A stretch of 14,553 nucleotides of DNA from a bacterium (GCA_012517755.1 JAAYUH010000223.1:1-14553), one strand, 5' to 3'. Positions 7,546-14,553 are shown, counted from the stretch's first letter. The notes: generated by a model not told the origin, from the letters alone. A program made the numbers and translations.

Positions 7546-7778
7546 ACTTTTTCACCTCCATCTGTTGAAATTTTTACTTTGTCACCTACAAAACTTATTG
7601 CTCCTGTTGGACATGCTCCTTTTAAACATCCTTTACAAAAATCTATACAATTTTCTGGCCTTATGACCATAACCTTTTCATCAACTACCTCATAAACATC
7701 ATGTGGACAAAACTCAACACATGAAAGGCACGAGATACATTTTTCATAATCTATTACTGGATACCATCTCTCTGACAT
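7542..7778 (-). CDS. Two-[4Fe-4S] ferredoxin
   Basis: A 78-residue soluble ferredoxin. The first cluster motif is C14-x2-C17-x2-C20-x3-C24-P. The second is slightly unusual: C44-x3-C48-x2-C51-x4-C56-P, with one extra residue on each side compared with the classic pattern. Eight cysteines suffice for two [4Fe-4S] clusters carrying low-potential electrons. The start ATG is 2 nt after the ArsR stop; its Shine-Dalgarno AGGAGG is formed by the last glycine codons of the ArsR gene. The stop overlaps the start of the HdrA-like gene. The gene pair suggests the ferredoxin is the electron partner of that protein, or a subunit of a small complex with it. Confidence 0.9.
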   Translation of the reverse strand: MSERWYPVIDYEKCISCLSCVEFCPHDVYEVVDEKVMVIRPENCIDFCKGCLKGACPTGAISFVGDKVKISTDGGEKV

Positions 7779-7780
7779 AA

Positions 7781-8212
7781 TTAACCTCCTTTAAATTTTA
7801 GTTTTTCTCTCTCAGTGCTTCGAATTTTTGATACAATTTCTTTCCATTTTGTATTATTCACTCCGATCACACATTTATTATTTTCTCTTAAAGACAATCT
7901 TATTTTCAATAATTTAATATTTTCTTTCAAATAGTCATCAGGTATTGATAAAAGTGCATTATAAATTTTTATAATAAAATCATCCACACTATCATTTATT
8001 GAATATAGAACCCCTCTACCAACCTTTTTTTCCTTAACTAAGTCAACACTTTTTAATTCATTTAAATATTTTGAAACATTATAATGAGGTTCTTCTAATG
8101 CATCAGCAATTTCACAAACATAGTAATCGTCTTTTAATTTTAAAAGAATAGTAAATAGTTTTAATCTCTTTTCTTCTGATAAAATTTTAAAAATTTTATA
8201 ATAATTACTCAT
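7781..8212 (-). CDS. ArsR-family winged-helix transcriptional repressor
   Basis: A 143-residue regulator. The N-terminal KILSEEKRLKLFTILL helix pair (about 9-24), the YVCEIADALE helix (31-40), a recognition helix around HYNVSKYLNELK (43-54) and a wing around KVGRGVLYSI (63-72) give the ArsR/SmtB fold. The canonical metal box ELCVC is reduced to a single cysteine, C33. The only other cysteine is C114 in the tail segment RLSLRENNKCVIG. The effector could be a metal or metalloid, a thiol/redox signal or an Fe-S cluster; sequence alone does not say. The ATG at 8212 lies inside the end of the upstream small gene (8-bp overlap). Inverted repeats over the operon promoter at 8372-8392 are probably its own operator. 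Confidence 0.85.
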   Translation of the reverse strand: MSNYYKIFKILSEEKRLKLFTILLKLKDDYYVCEIADALEEPHYNVSKYLNELKSVDLVKEKKVGRGVLYSINDSVDDFIIKIYNALLSIPDDYLKENIKLLKIRLSLRENNKCVIGVNNTKWKEIVSKIRSTEREKLKFKGG

Positions 8213-8342
8213 TATTATTCACTGTCAAGTTGATGCAACATTTAGATCCTGAATAAAAAAATTTTATATATAGATAATTCGCTCCTTCTTCAATTAATAA
8301 GTTCTTAAATGCATCAATTGCTCTTTCAGTAATTTTAATCAT
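8205..8342 (-). CDS. Minimal HesB/IscA-like protein (45 residues)
   Basis: A short gene reading MIKITERAIDAFKNLLIEEG at its N terminus, then a beta strand (YLYIKFFYSG) and SGSKCCINL with two adjacent cysteines (35, 36). The N-terminal part matches the opening helix and strand of HesB-like/IscA-like proteins, but the usual 90-110-residue fold is cut to about half. Translation starts at the ATG at 8342, with AGGAG (8355-8351) 8 nt upstream. An in-frame TTG at 8408 falls inside the TTGACA promoter box and would be a false start. The TAA stop at 8207-8205 overlaps the ArsR start. It may be a degraded copy, a natural mini-protein or a cysteine-bearing partner of the regulator; family assignment is tentative. 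Confidence 0.6.
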   Translation of the reverse strand: MIKITERAIDAFKNLLIEEGANYLYIKFFYSGSKCCINLTVNNNE

Positions 8343-8371
8343 AAATAAAACTCCTAAAATATATATATTCC

Positions 8372-8392
8372 AATATGCACATATTAGCATAT
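8372..8392. promoter_or_regulatory. Nested inverted repeats, probable ArsR operator
   Basis: Two overlapping palindromes lie just upstream of the HesB-like/ArsR operon. AATATG-CA-CATATT occupies 8372-8385, and ATATGC-(8 nt)-GCATAT occupies 8373-8392. They cover the probable -10 box and the start of transcription for the minus-strand operon. This is where a dimeric ArsR repressor would block RNA polymerase. The fit is by position and symmetry; binding is inferred. Confidence 0.6.
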
Positions 8393-8408
8393 AATAAATT
8401 TTTGTCAA
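8381..8408 (-). promoter_or_regulatory. Promoter of the HesB-like/ArsR/ferredoxin/HdrA-like operon
   Basis: On the minus strand a consensus -35 TTGACA (8408-8403) is followed after 16 nt by TAATAT (8386-8381) as a -10 box matching four of six consensus positions. The distance to the ATG at 8342 leaves a leader of roughly 30 nt containing the ribosome site at 8355-8351. The -10 box overlaps the inverted repeats described as operator. Confidence 0.6.
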
Positions 8409-8417
8409 GATAAAATA

Positions 8418-8449
8418 AAAATTAAAATATATAAAACTATTTTAATTTT
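8418..8449. terminator. AT-only 12-bp inverted repeat, possible terminator of the oxoamine synthase gene
   Basis: AAAATTAAAATA (8418-8429) and TATTTTAATTTT (8438-8449) are perfect reverse complements around an 8-nt loop. The structure lies about 33 nt past the stop of the minus-strand oxoamine synthase gene, and a T-rich tract follows on that strand. A stem with only A-T pairs is weak, so it may be only a by-product of composition. Confidence 0.35.
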
Positions 8450-8481
8450 ATACAAATATATCGTGTAAAGTTTAAAATAGG

Positions 8482-9669
8482 CTAAATTATATTAAGTTCT
8501 TTACCACCCTTATATAGTGCTTTTAATGCTATATCTATATCTTCAGATGAGTGAGATGCCATTATGCAAGAACGGAGTCTTGAAGTACCAGGAGGAATTG
8601 CTGGAGTTAAAATTGGGAAAATTATAATTCCTTCATCCCATAATATTCTTGTTAATTTCAAAGCAAGTTCATCATCCTTTAAAAGAATTGGTACAACTGC
8701 AGATTGTGTTTTCATAATGTCAAAGCCCATCTTTTTAAGTTCAGAAGTATAGTGAATTATATTTTCCCAAAGTTTTTTTATTCTCCATTTCTCTTCTTCA
8801 ATAATATCAAATGATACCATGGCTGCCATTGTTTGTGCAGGAGGAAGGGCTGCTGAAAAAATGTATGCTCTGGAATTATGTTTTATAAAATCAATTAATT
8901 TTTTATCACCTGCAATATAACCTCCAACTGAGGGTATTGTTTTTGAAAGTGTTCCCATATCTATATCAACTTCATTATATATTCCAAAATATTCCTCAAT
9001 CCCCTTTCCATTTTCTCCTAATACTCCAAGTGAATGTGCTTCATCTACCATAAGTATTGCATTATATTTTTTCTTTATTTCAATCAATTGTGGTAATGGT
9101 GCAATATCTCCATCCATTGAGTAAACACCATCAACAACTATTAGTTTTACTCTATCTTCTGGTACCTCTTTTATCAACTCTTCAAGATGCTCCATATCAT
9201 TATGATCAAATCTTATAAAATTAGCTCTCGACTGTATCGCTCCATCTACAATACTTGCATGGTCATATTTATCACAAAATACATAATCATCTTTTGTTAA
9301 AAGAGTTGATATTGTTGTTAAATTTGTTACATATCCGCTGCTAAAAACAGCACTTGCATCTCTGCCTTTAAAACGAGATATTCTTTCTTCAAGAAGATTG
9401 TGAAGTTTTGTTGTTCCTGCAAGAAGTCTTACCCCATGAGTTCCTGTACTGAATTCATCTATTGCCCTTTTACTTGCCTCATTTATTTTAGGATGATTTA
9501 TAAGTCCAAGATATGAATAAGAACCAAACATTATATAATCTTTTCCATTAATTACAACATGAGCATCATAAATTTTTTCAATAGGTGCTTGATAAAAGTA
9601 TAAGTTTCTTTTCTTAGCATCATCTAATCTCTCGAGAAACTTCTCTATTCTTTCATTTAAAGGATTCAT
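8482..9669 (-). CDS. PLP-dependent alpha-oxoamine synthase (KBL/AONS/SPT family)
   Basis: A 395-residue fold-type-I PLP enzyme that condenses an amino acid with an acyl-CoA and releases CO2 or a cleavage product. Motifs include GSYSYLGL (49-56), THGVRLLAGT (77-86), H137 in YDHASI (PLP ring stacking), VDEAHS (208-213, D209 on the pyridine nitrogen) and the Schiff-base lysine K243 in GTLSKTIPSVGGY. Members include glycine C-acetyltransferase, 8-amino-7-oxononanoate synthase, ALA synthase and serine palmitoyltransferase; the sequence does not decide between them. No biotin, heme or threonine dehydrogenase gene is adjacent. I chose the ATG at 9669 because AGGAGG (9680-9675) is 5 nt away; the in-frame TTG at 9672 would leave only 2 nt. 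Confidence 0.88.
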   Translation of the reverse strand: MNPLNERIEKFLERLDDAKKRNLYFYQAPIEKIYDAHVVINGKDYIMFGSYSYLGLINHPKINEASKRAIDEFSTGTHGVRLLAGTTKLHNLLEERISRFKGRDASAVFSSGYVTNLTTISTLLTKDDYVFCDKYDHASIVDGAIQSRANFIRFDHNDMEHLEELIKEVPEDRVKLIVVDGVYSMDGDIAPLPQLIEIKKKYNAILMVDEAHSLGVLGENGKGIEEYFGIYNEVDIDMGTLSKTIPSVGGYIAGDKKLIDFIKHNSRAYIFSAALPPAQTMAAMVSFDIIEEEKWRIKKLWENIIHYTSELKKMGFDIMKTQSAVVPILLKDDELALKLTRILWDEGIIIFPILTPAIPPGTSRLRSCIMASHSSEDIDIALKALYKGGKELNII

Positions 9670-9700
9670 CAACTCCTCCTTAATTAAAATTGCTTTTTTA

Positions 9701-9706
9701 ATTATA
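9701..9706 (-). promoter_or_regulatory. Possible -10 box of the oxoamine synthase gene
   Basis: A consensus TATAAT on the minus strand lies 31 nt upstream of the ATG at 9669, in the 83-bp divergent gap shared with the alcohol dehydrogenase gene. The -35 position (about 9729-9724, CATTAA) is poor. The dehydrogenase promoter must lie in the same gap, but I could not place it. Confidence 0.35.
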
Positions 9707-9752
9707 CTATATTTGATAAAATTTTAATGAATTAATTTTTTGGAGGTATTTT

Positions 9753-10904
9753 ATGAATTTTACAACTTTTCTTCAAGGTAATATCTTTTTTGGAAAAGGT
9801 TATTTAAGTAAAATAATTGAAATATCAAAACATCTTGGAAAGATAACATTGATAGTAACAGGTAAAAAATCAACAAAAGAGAGTGGTGCTCTATCGAATC
9901 TAATTGATTACCTTAAAGATGTCGGAGTTAACTTTGTTGTTTTTGATAAAGTTGAACCAAATCCAGATGTTAATATAGTTGAAGAAGGTGGGAAAGTTTT
10001 TCTTGAAAATAGTTGTGAATCAATAATTGCAATTGGAGGAGGAAGCAGCATAGATGCTGCTAAAGGCATTGGCGTTTATGCTTCATACAAAGAAATAATT
10101 CCGTTTCTTTTAGGTGAAAAAGCATTAGATAAAAAAATACCACCACTTATTGCAATTCCAACAACTTCTGGAACAGGGTCTGAAGTTACAAAATATACAA
10201 TTATTACTTACAAAGAAAGAAAACTTGCTATTGCTTCTCCATTAATTACTCCAAATTTTGCTATTTTAGATCCTGATCTTACTTTATCAATGACACAAAA
10301 TATTGTAAGAGATACTGGAGTTGATGCTCTATCACATGCCTTAGAAGGACTTTTTTCTTTAGGAGCAAATCCTATTTCAGATCTGTTTGGTTATGAAGCA
10401 ATAAAAATTATATATAAATATCTCCCAAGAAGTTTTGCTAAGAAGGATGATTATGAAGCAAGAGAGTCAATGCACTTAGCATCACTCTTTGCAGGGATAC
10501 AAATTTCCCAAAGTGGTACAGGAATAGTACATGGAATGGGTTATCCCTTAACAGTAAAATATGGTTTTCCACATGGATTTTCAAATGGAGTTCTTATGCC
10601 TTATGTTTTTAAATTTGAACTTCCTGCTCAATATGAAAAGATGTCAATAATAACAAATATTTTGGGTTTTGGAACAGGCAATTTATATGAAGATGCTGAA
10701 AAATTTATTGAAATTCTTCTTGATTTTTATAAAATTTTAGGATTCCCAAAAAATTTAAAAGAATTGAAAGTTAAAGAAGAGGATCTTGAAATTTTTGCAG
10801 AAGAAGTTTCTAAAAATGAAAGATTAAAAAGAATTTCTCCAAGAATAACAACCTATGAAGATATATTATTTATTTACAAAAATGCATATTTTGGTGTATT
10901 ATAG
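9753..10904 (+). CDS. Iron-containing (group III) alcohol dehydrogenase
   Basis: A 383-residue NAD(P)-dependent oxidoreductase of the Fe-ADH family. It has the nucleotide-binding IGGGSSIDAAK (94-104), the family signature around PTTSGTGSEVT (136-146), and the four metal ligands D191, H195 (VDALSHALEG), H260 (GIVHGMG) and H274 (GFPHG). Length and order are normal, and all ligands are present, so the enzyme should be active. The family covers butanol, propanediol, lactaldehyde and 4-hydroxybutyrate dehydrogenases, and I cannot choose among these. The ATG at 9753 has GGAGGT (9742-9747) at 5-nt spacing. It is divergent from the oxoamine synthase gene, and its stop lies 4 nt before the ABC permease, suggesting cotranscription. 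Confidence 0.9.
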   Translation: MNFTTFLQGNIFFGKGYLSKIIEISKHLGKITLIVTGKKSTKESGALSNLIDYLKDVGVNFVVFDKVEPNPDVNIVEEGGKVFLENSCESIIAIGGGSSIDAAKGIGVYASYKEIIPFLLGEKALDKKIPPLIAIPTTSGTGSEVTKYTIITYKERKLAIASPLITPNFAILDPDLTLSMTQNIVRDTGVDALSHALEGLFSLGANPISDLFGYEAIKIIYKYLPRSFAKKDDYEARESMHLASLFAGIQISQSGTGIVHGMGYPLTVKYGFPHGFSNGVLMPYVFKFELPAQYEKMSIITNILGFGTGNLYEDAEKFIEILLDFYKILGFPKNLKELKVKEEDLEIFAEEVSKNERLKRISPRITTYEDILFIYKNAYFGVL

Positions 10905-10908
10905 TTAA

Positions 10909-12597
10909 GTGAACAGAAAGTTATTTAACCCAATCGATATTTTAGGTATAGGTTTAATTTTTGCTATTTTCTATTTTGTTTTTATTGGGAGTAAAAACTA
11001 TTCACAAGTTTCAGTTCAAACAAGAGGTATAATACTTTCTACTAAATATTTACCCCTTTATTCTTTTTACTCTATTTTAAGAATTTTTGTTGCTTTTATT
11101 CTATCATTTTCATTTGCAATAATTTATGGATATCTTGCTTATAGAAACAAAACATTAGAGGTTTTTCTTATACCGCTTCTTGATATTCTTCAATCAATTC
11201 CTGTATTGTCCTTTTTACCTCCTATTTTCTTTTTTATGGTTTCTGTTTTTAAAGGTTCCAGAATAGGCATTGAACTCGCTTCAATTATTCTTATTTTTAC
11301 AGGTCAGGTCTGGAATCTGGTTTTCAGTTTTTATAATTCTTTAAAAACTATACCAAGAGAATTGGATGAAAGTGCAAAGATAAATAAATTAAATTTCTGG
11401 GAAAGATTTACAAAATTGGATCTACCTCATTCTGCTATCAGTTTAATTTGGAATAGCATGATGTCTGTTGCTGGTGGATGGTTTTTTTTAATGGCATGTG
11501 AAAATTTTTCTATTATAAATCAAAATTATACACTTCCTGGATTAGGTTCTTTTCTTGCAAAAGCATCTGAGGAAGGAAATTTAAAAATGATTATAGTTGG
11601 ATTAATTGCTCTGATTTTAATAATTATTCTGATAGATCAGTTAATTTGGAGGCCTTTAATTGCATGGTCAACAAAATTTAAATTAGAGGAAAAGGGTGAG
11701 GAAGAAATTAGTTCAGTAGTTCTTGAGTGGTATCAAAAATCAAGATTTATGAATTTTTTTTCAAATATATTTGTTTTACCAATAGATAAAATGATGAGAA
11801 ATATTTTTTCAAAAAGAAAGATTTTAAATGAAAATTTTACAGTTGAAATAATTAAAAAAATTGCTTCTTATATAATATTTGGTTTAATATTCATCTTAAT
11901 TTTAAGAGGCATTGAAGGTTTAATAAAACTTATTTATTCAGTTTCTTTAGAAGATTGGATGCTTATTTTCAAAAGCGGAATATTCACATTAATTAGAGTA
12001 ATAGTTGCAGTTTCAATAGGATATCTATGGACAGTGCCTGTAGGTGTTAAAATTGGTATAAATCCTAAGGTATCTAAATATGCTCAACCTATTGTACAAA
12101 TACTTGCATCAATTCCTGCTACTGCCCTTTTTCCAATTATTTTATTATTCTTTTTAAATATTAAAGGTGGATTAAATATAAGTTCAATAATACTAATGGC
12201 TTTAGGAACTCAATGGTATTTACTTTTTAATGTAATTGGTGGTGCAAATCAAATTCCCAAAGATTTAATAGAGGTAAGTAAAATTTTTAGTATTAAAGGT
12301 AGAAGATGGTGGTCTATTTTAACAATACCATCAATATTTCCATCATTGATAACTGGTGGAATAACTGCATGGGGTGGTGCCTGGAACTCAAGTATTGTAT
12401 CTGAATATGTTAATTTTGGAGGAAAAGTATATCAAATTACAGGGCTTGGTGCATTAATAAGCAGTGCAACTGAAAGTGGAAATGTATCATTGCTTGCATC
12501 GAGTACTTTATTTATGGCTATTATTGTTGTATTATTTAATAGACTCTTCTGGAGGAAAATGTATAACCTCTCAGAAGAGAAATATCATTTGGAGTGA
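10909..12597 (+). CDS. Fused double-domain ABC permease (nitrate/sulfonate/taurine type)
   Basis: A 562-residue inner-membrane protein with two binding-protein-dependent permease domains in tandem (about 1-255 and 310-555), joined by a hydrophilic linker. Each half carries an EAA-type coupling loop: around LDESAKINKLNFWERF (152-167) and DLIEVSKIFSIKGRRWW (452-468). Each then has the same ending, GLGSFLAKASEEGN (211-224) against GLGALISSATESGN (512-525), and a W-R pair (247-248 and 548-549). This shows internal duplication. Usually two copies of a single-domain protein pair up; here one chain supplies both. The GTG at 10909 has no clear ribosome site and probably depends on coupling to the dehydrogenase stop 4 nt away. 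Substrate unknown; no binding-protein gene is in the window. Confidence 0.85.
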   Translation: MNRKLFNPIDILGIGLIFAIFYFVFIGSKNYSQVSVQTRGIILSTKYLPLYSFYSILRIFVAFILSFSFAIIYGYLAYRNKTLEVFLIPLLDILQSIPVLSFLPPIFFFMVSVFKGSRIGIELASIILIFTGQVWNLVFSFYNSLKTIPRELDESAKINKLNFWERFTKLDLPHSAISLIWNSMMSVAGGWFFLMACENFSIINQNYTLPGLGSFLAKASEEGNLKMIIVGLIALILIIILIDQLIWRPLIAWSTKFKLEEKGEEEISSVVLEWYQKSRFMNFFSNIFVLPIDKMMRNIFSKRKILNENFTVEIIKKIASYIIFGLIFILILRGIEGLIKLIYSVSLEDWMLIFKSGIFTLIRVIVAVSIGYLWTVPVGVKIGINPKVSKYAQPIVQILASIPATALFPIILLFFLNIKGGLNISSIILMALGTQWYLLFNVIGGANQIPKDLIEVSKIFSIKGRRWWSILTIPSIFPSLITGGITAWGGAWNSSIVSEYVNFGGKVYQITGLGALISSATESGNVSLLASSTLFMAIIVVLFNRLFWRKMYNLSEEKYHLE

Positions 12598-12601
12598 TAT
12601 T

Positions 12602-13897
12602 ATGAGCCTACTTGAAGTAAAAAATATTAGTAAAAAATTTCAATTTCCTGGAAAAAAGGAAATTTATGTATTAAAAGATATAAATTTTAATATTAATGAA
12701 GGAGAAATTGTATCAATTTTAGGACCTTCTGGTTCAGGAAAATCAACTTTGATTAGAATAATTGCAGGTCTTATTAAGCCAGACGAAGGAGTTGTTTTAT
12801 ATAGAAATAAAGTAGTAACAGATGTTAATCCAGGTGTCTCAATAGTTTTTCAAAATTTTGGCCTTTTTCCGTGGCTTACTGTTGAAGAAAATGTTTTATT
12901 AGGATTAATTTCTAAGGATATACCAATAGAGGAAAAAAAGGAAAGAGCTTTAAAAGTAATTGATATTGTTGGTTTAGATGGTTTTGAAAAAGCATACCCA
13001 AAAGAGTTATCAGGTGGAATGAAACAAAGAGTAGGTTTTGCAAGAGCACTTGTTGTTGAGCCTGATATATTGATTATGGATGAACCATTTTCATCCCTTG
13101 ATATATTAACATCAGAAAATTTAAAGAACGACCTTTTAGAGTTATGGATTGGGAATAAAATACCTACAAAAGCTATTGTTTTGATAACACACAACATAGA
13201 AGAGGCTGTATATATGTCAGATAGAGTTATTATAATAAGTAAAGATCCAGGAAAAATAATAGAAGAGATCGATATAAAGATTCCACATTGGAGAGATAAA
13301 AATTCACCAAAATTTTTATCTTTAATTGATAGAATTTATACTACATTAACTGGTGGAGAAATAGAGAGAGAAAAAGAGATTTTGAAAGCTTCTAAAGAGA
13401 TTTTAGTTGTTCCATATGCAAGAGTTGGTGCAATTACAGGTTTTGTTGAACTAATTTCTGATCTTGGGGGTAAAACTGATTTATTTAAAATTGGTACAGA
13501 ATTATATATAAATTTAGAAGACCTTTTGCCAGTTGTTGAAGCTTCAGAACTTATAGGTTTTACAAACTATAAACAGGGTGATGTTGAACTGACAGAAGAT
13601 GGAGAAAAATTTGTTGAAGCAGATGTTTTAAAAAAGAAGGAGATCTTTAGAGAGAAAGTTTTAGAAAATGTTTTTTTAATTAAGCAGATAGTTAGAGTAT
13701 TAAAATCAAAAGCCAATAAAAGAATATCAGAAGATTTTTTCCTTGATATTCTTGAAAGAAGATTAACAAGGAGTGAGGCTGAAAAACAACTTGATATTTT
13801 GATAGATTGGGGAAGATATGCTGAACTTTTTACATATGATGATGAAACTGATGAACTCATTCTTGAAGAAGAAGCAGAAACACATTTAGAGAAATGA
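12602..13897 (+). CDS. ABC transporter ATPase with C-terminal AAA-associated domain
   Basis: A 431-residue ATPase energising the preceding permease. Motifs: Walker A GPSGSGKST (41-49), Q-loop Q84, signature LSGGMKQR (136-143), Walker B ILIMDEP (156-162) and H-loop H197. The nucleotide domain resembles the SsuB/TauB/NrtD group. Beyond about residue 265 is an additional module of about 160 residues (GAITGFVELISDLGG..., winged-helix-like, acidic end) matching the AAA-associated C-terminal domain seen on a subset of such ATPases, probably regulatory. The true start is the ATG at 12602 with GGAG (12591-12594) 7 nt upstream; an in-frame ATG at 12464 lies deep in the permease gene. The stop overlaps the tgt start by four bases (ATGA). 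Confidence 0.9.
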   Translation: MSLLEVKNISKKFQFPGKKEIYVLKDINFNINEGEIVSILGPSGSGKSTLIRIIAGLIKPDEGVVLYRNKVVTDVNPGVSIVFQNFGLFPWLTVEENVLLGLISKDIPIEEKKERALKVIDIVGLDGFEKAYPKELSGGMKQRVGFARALVVEPDILIMDEPFSSLDILTSENLKNDLLELWIGNKIPTKAIVLITHNIEEAVYMSDRVIIISKDPGKIIEEIDIKIPHWRDKNSPKFLSLIDRIYTTLTGGEIEREKEILKASKEILVVPYARVGAITGFVELISDLGGKTDLFKIGTELYINLEDLLPVVEASELIGFTNYKQGDVELTEDGEKFVEADVLKKKEIFREKVLENVFLIKQIVRVLKSKANKRISEDFFLDILERRLTRSEAEKQLDILIDWGRYAELFTYDDETDELILEEEAETHLEK

Positions 13898-14553
13898 ATT
13901 TCGAAGTAAAAGAAAAATTAGATGATATAAGAATTTCAAAGTTAAAAATAAATGATATTGAAATTGAGACACCAATTTTTATGCCAGTTGGAACTCAAGC
14001 AACTGTCAAAACCTTATCTCCTGATGAAGTTTGGGATTTAGGTTACAGGTTAATTCTTGTCAATACATATCATCTTTATCTCCAACCAGGGGAAGAGGTT
14101 ATAAAATCATTTAATGGCATAAAAAATTTTATGAAATGGAAAGGACTTCTTTTATCTGATTCTGGTGGTTTTCAAGTTTTATCCCTATCTGATATTAGAG
14201 AAATTAAAAATGAAGGTGTTTTATTCAAATCATTTATAGATGGAAGCGAACATTTTTTTACTCCTGAATTTGTTGTTAAATTTCAAGAAATTCTTGGGGT
14301 TGATATTATGATGACACTTGATATATGTCCACCTTATGGAGTTGATGAAGATGAACTAACTAAATTTACCAATTTAAGTATAGATTGGGCAAAAAGAGGA
14401 AAAGATGTTAATGAGGAAGGAAAGGGTTGTCTATTTGCAGTAATACAGGGTGGATTGAATTTATATTTGAGAATGAAAGCAGTTGAAGAGTTGGAAAAAG
14501 AAAATTTTCCCGGATATGGAATTGGTGGTCTTTCGATTGGAGAACCATGGGAA
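13894..14553 (+). CDS. tgt: Queuine/preQ1 tRNA-ribosyltransferase (3' partial)
   Basis: The first 220 codons of a TIM-barrel base-exchange enzyme that puts queuine or preQ1 in place of guanine-34 in tRNAs with GUN anticodons. Clear motifs are FMPVGTQATVK (29-39), NTYHL (57-61), the active-site DSGGFQ (89-94, D89 as general acid/base), QGG (185-187) and GIGGLSIGE (209-217). The catalytic nucleophile aspartate and the zinc site lie past the window edge, so completeness cannot be checked. DSGGFQ and the absence of archaeal-type changes indicate the bacterial enzyme. The ATG at 13894 overlaps the ATPase stop as ATGA; no strong independent ribosome site is visible, suggesting coupling to ATPase translation. 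Confidence 0.95.
   Translation, partial: MNFEVKEKLDDIRISKLKINDIEIETPIFMPVGTQATVKTLSPDEVWDLGYRLILVNTYHLYLQPGEEVIKSFNGIKNFMKWKGLLLSDSGGFQVLSLSDIREIKNEGVLFKSFIDGSEHFFTPEFVVKFQEILGVDIMMTLDICPPYGVDEDELTKFTNLSIDWAKRGKDVNEEGKGCLFAVIQGGLNLYLRMKAVEELEKENFPGYGIGGLSIGEPWE

Noticed and set aside
7329..7568. Plus-strand 79-residue frame opposite the HdrA-like and ferredoxin genes
   Set aside because: No ribosome site or recognisable motifs; it is antisense to well-supported genes.
8205..8210. Selenocysteine readthrough in the HesB-like gene
   Set aside because: Some HesB-like proteins are selenoproteins, but the stop here is TAA and the key position already reads as two cysteines, so no UGA recoding is needed.
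8343..8408. N-terminal extension of the HesB-like gene starting at a TTG at 8408
   Set aside because: The TTG is part of a consensus TTGACA promoter box, the region contains the -10 and operator repeats, and the ATG at 8342 has a good ribosome site.
9670..9672. TTG start for the oxoamine synthase
   Set aside because: Only 2 nt separate it from the AGGAGG; the adjoining ATG at 9669 has ideal 5-nt spacing.
9690..9720. TTGCTT ... GATAAA as the alcohol dehydrogenase promoter
   Set aside because: The spacing is 19 nt and the -10 match poor; several AT-rich alternatives are equally likely in this gap.
12464..12601. ATPase reading frame starting at 12464
   Set aside because: The extra residues do not resemble any ABC ATPase N terminus and overlap the permease gene by 134 bp; the ATG at 12602 has GGAG at correct spacing.

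Overview
This window comes from a very AT-rich (roughly 70% A+T), gene-dense genome, almost certainly bacterial. Shine-Dalgarno sites are strong (GGAGG/AGGAGG), TTG and GTG starts occur beside ATG, and the tRNA-guanine transglycosylase is of the bacterial queuosine type. Several genes have relatives best known from anaerobes and thermophiles or from archaea: a cyclic-2,3-diphosphoglycerate-synthetase-type GTPase, a Clp1/Grc3 RNA kinase, an HdrA-like domain and an iron-dependent alcohol dehydrogenase. I infer an anaerobic, possibly thermophilic bacterium and cannot name the taxon from sequence alone. I see no mobile element, tRNA, rRNA or CRISPR array, and no gene-free stretch above about 140 bp.

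Layout. (1) Plus strand, 1-7174: a 5'-truncated cDPG-synthetase-like GTPase, a DUF6391-type membrane protein and a UbiA-family prenyltransferase are joined by two ATGA start/stop overlaps. A gamma-class carbonic anhydrase, an adenine deaminase, a dihydroorotase/allantoinase-type amidohydrolase and a Clp1-like kinase follow with short gaps. The block ends in a perfect 17-bp-arm hairpin built into the last codons of the kinase gene. (2) Minus strand, 8342-7186: a tight four-gene operon of a 45-residue HesB/IscA-like protein, an ArsR-family repressor, a two-cluster ferredoxin and a free-standing HdrA-N-terminal-like cysteine protein. Its promoter has a TTGACA -35 box, and the -10 region is buried in nested inverted repeats, the expected design for ArsR autorepression. 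(3) Minus strand, 9669-8482: a PLP-dependent alpha-oxoamine synthase. (4) Plus strand, 9753-14553: an iron-containing alcohol dehydrogenase, a fused double-domain ABC permease, its ATPase with a C-terminal AAA-associated domain, and a 3'-truncated tgt, all with 4-nt gaps or overlaps.

How the genes may work together. The adenine deaminase and cyclic amidohydrolase lie 2 nt apart and suggest nucleobase salvage or catabolism releasing ammonia. The minus-strand operon looks like a small regulated redox or Fe-S module and is the most interesting part of the window. The ABC transporter has no substrate-binding protein beside it, so its substrate is unknown; its tight coupling to tgt is notable but may be accidental.
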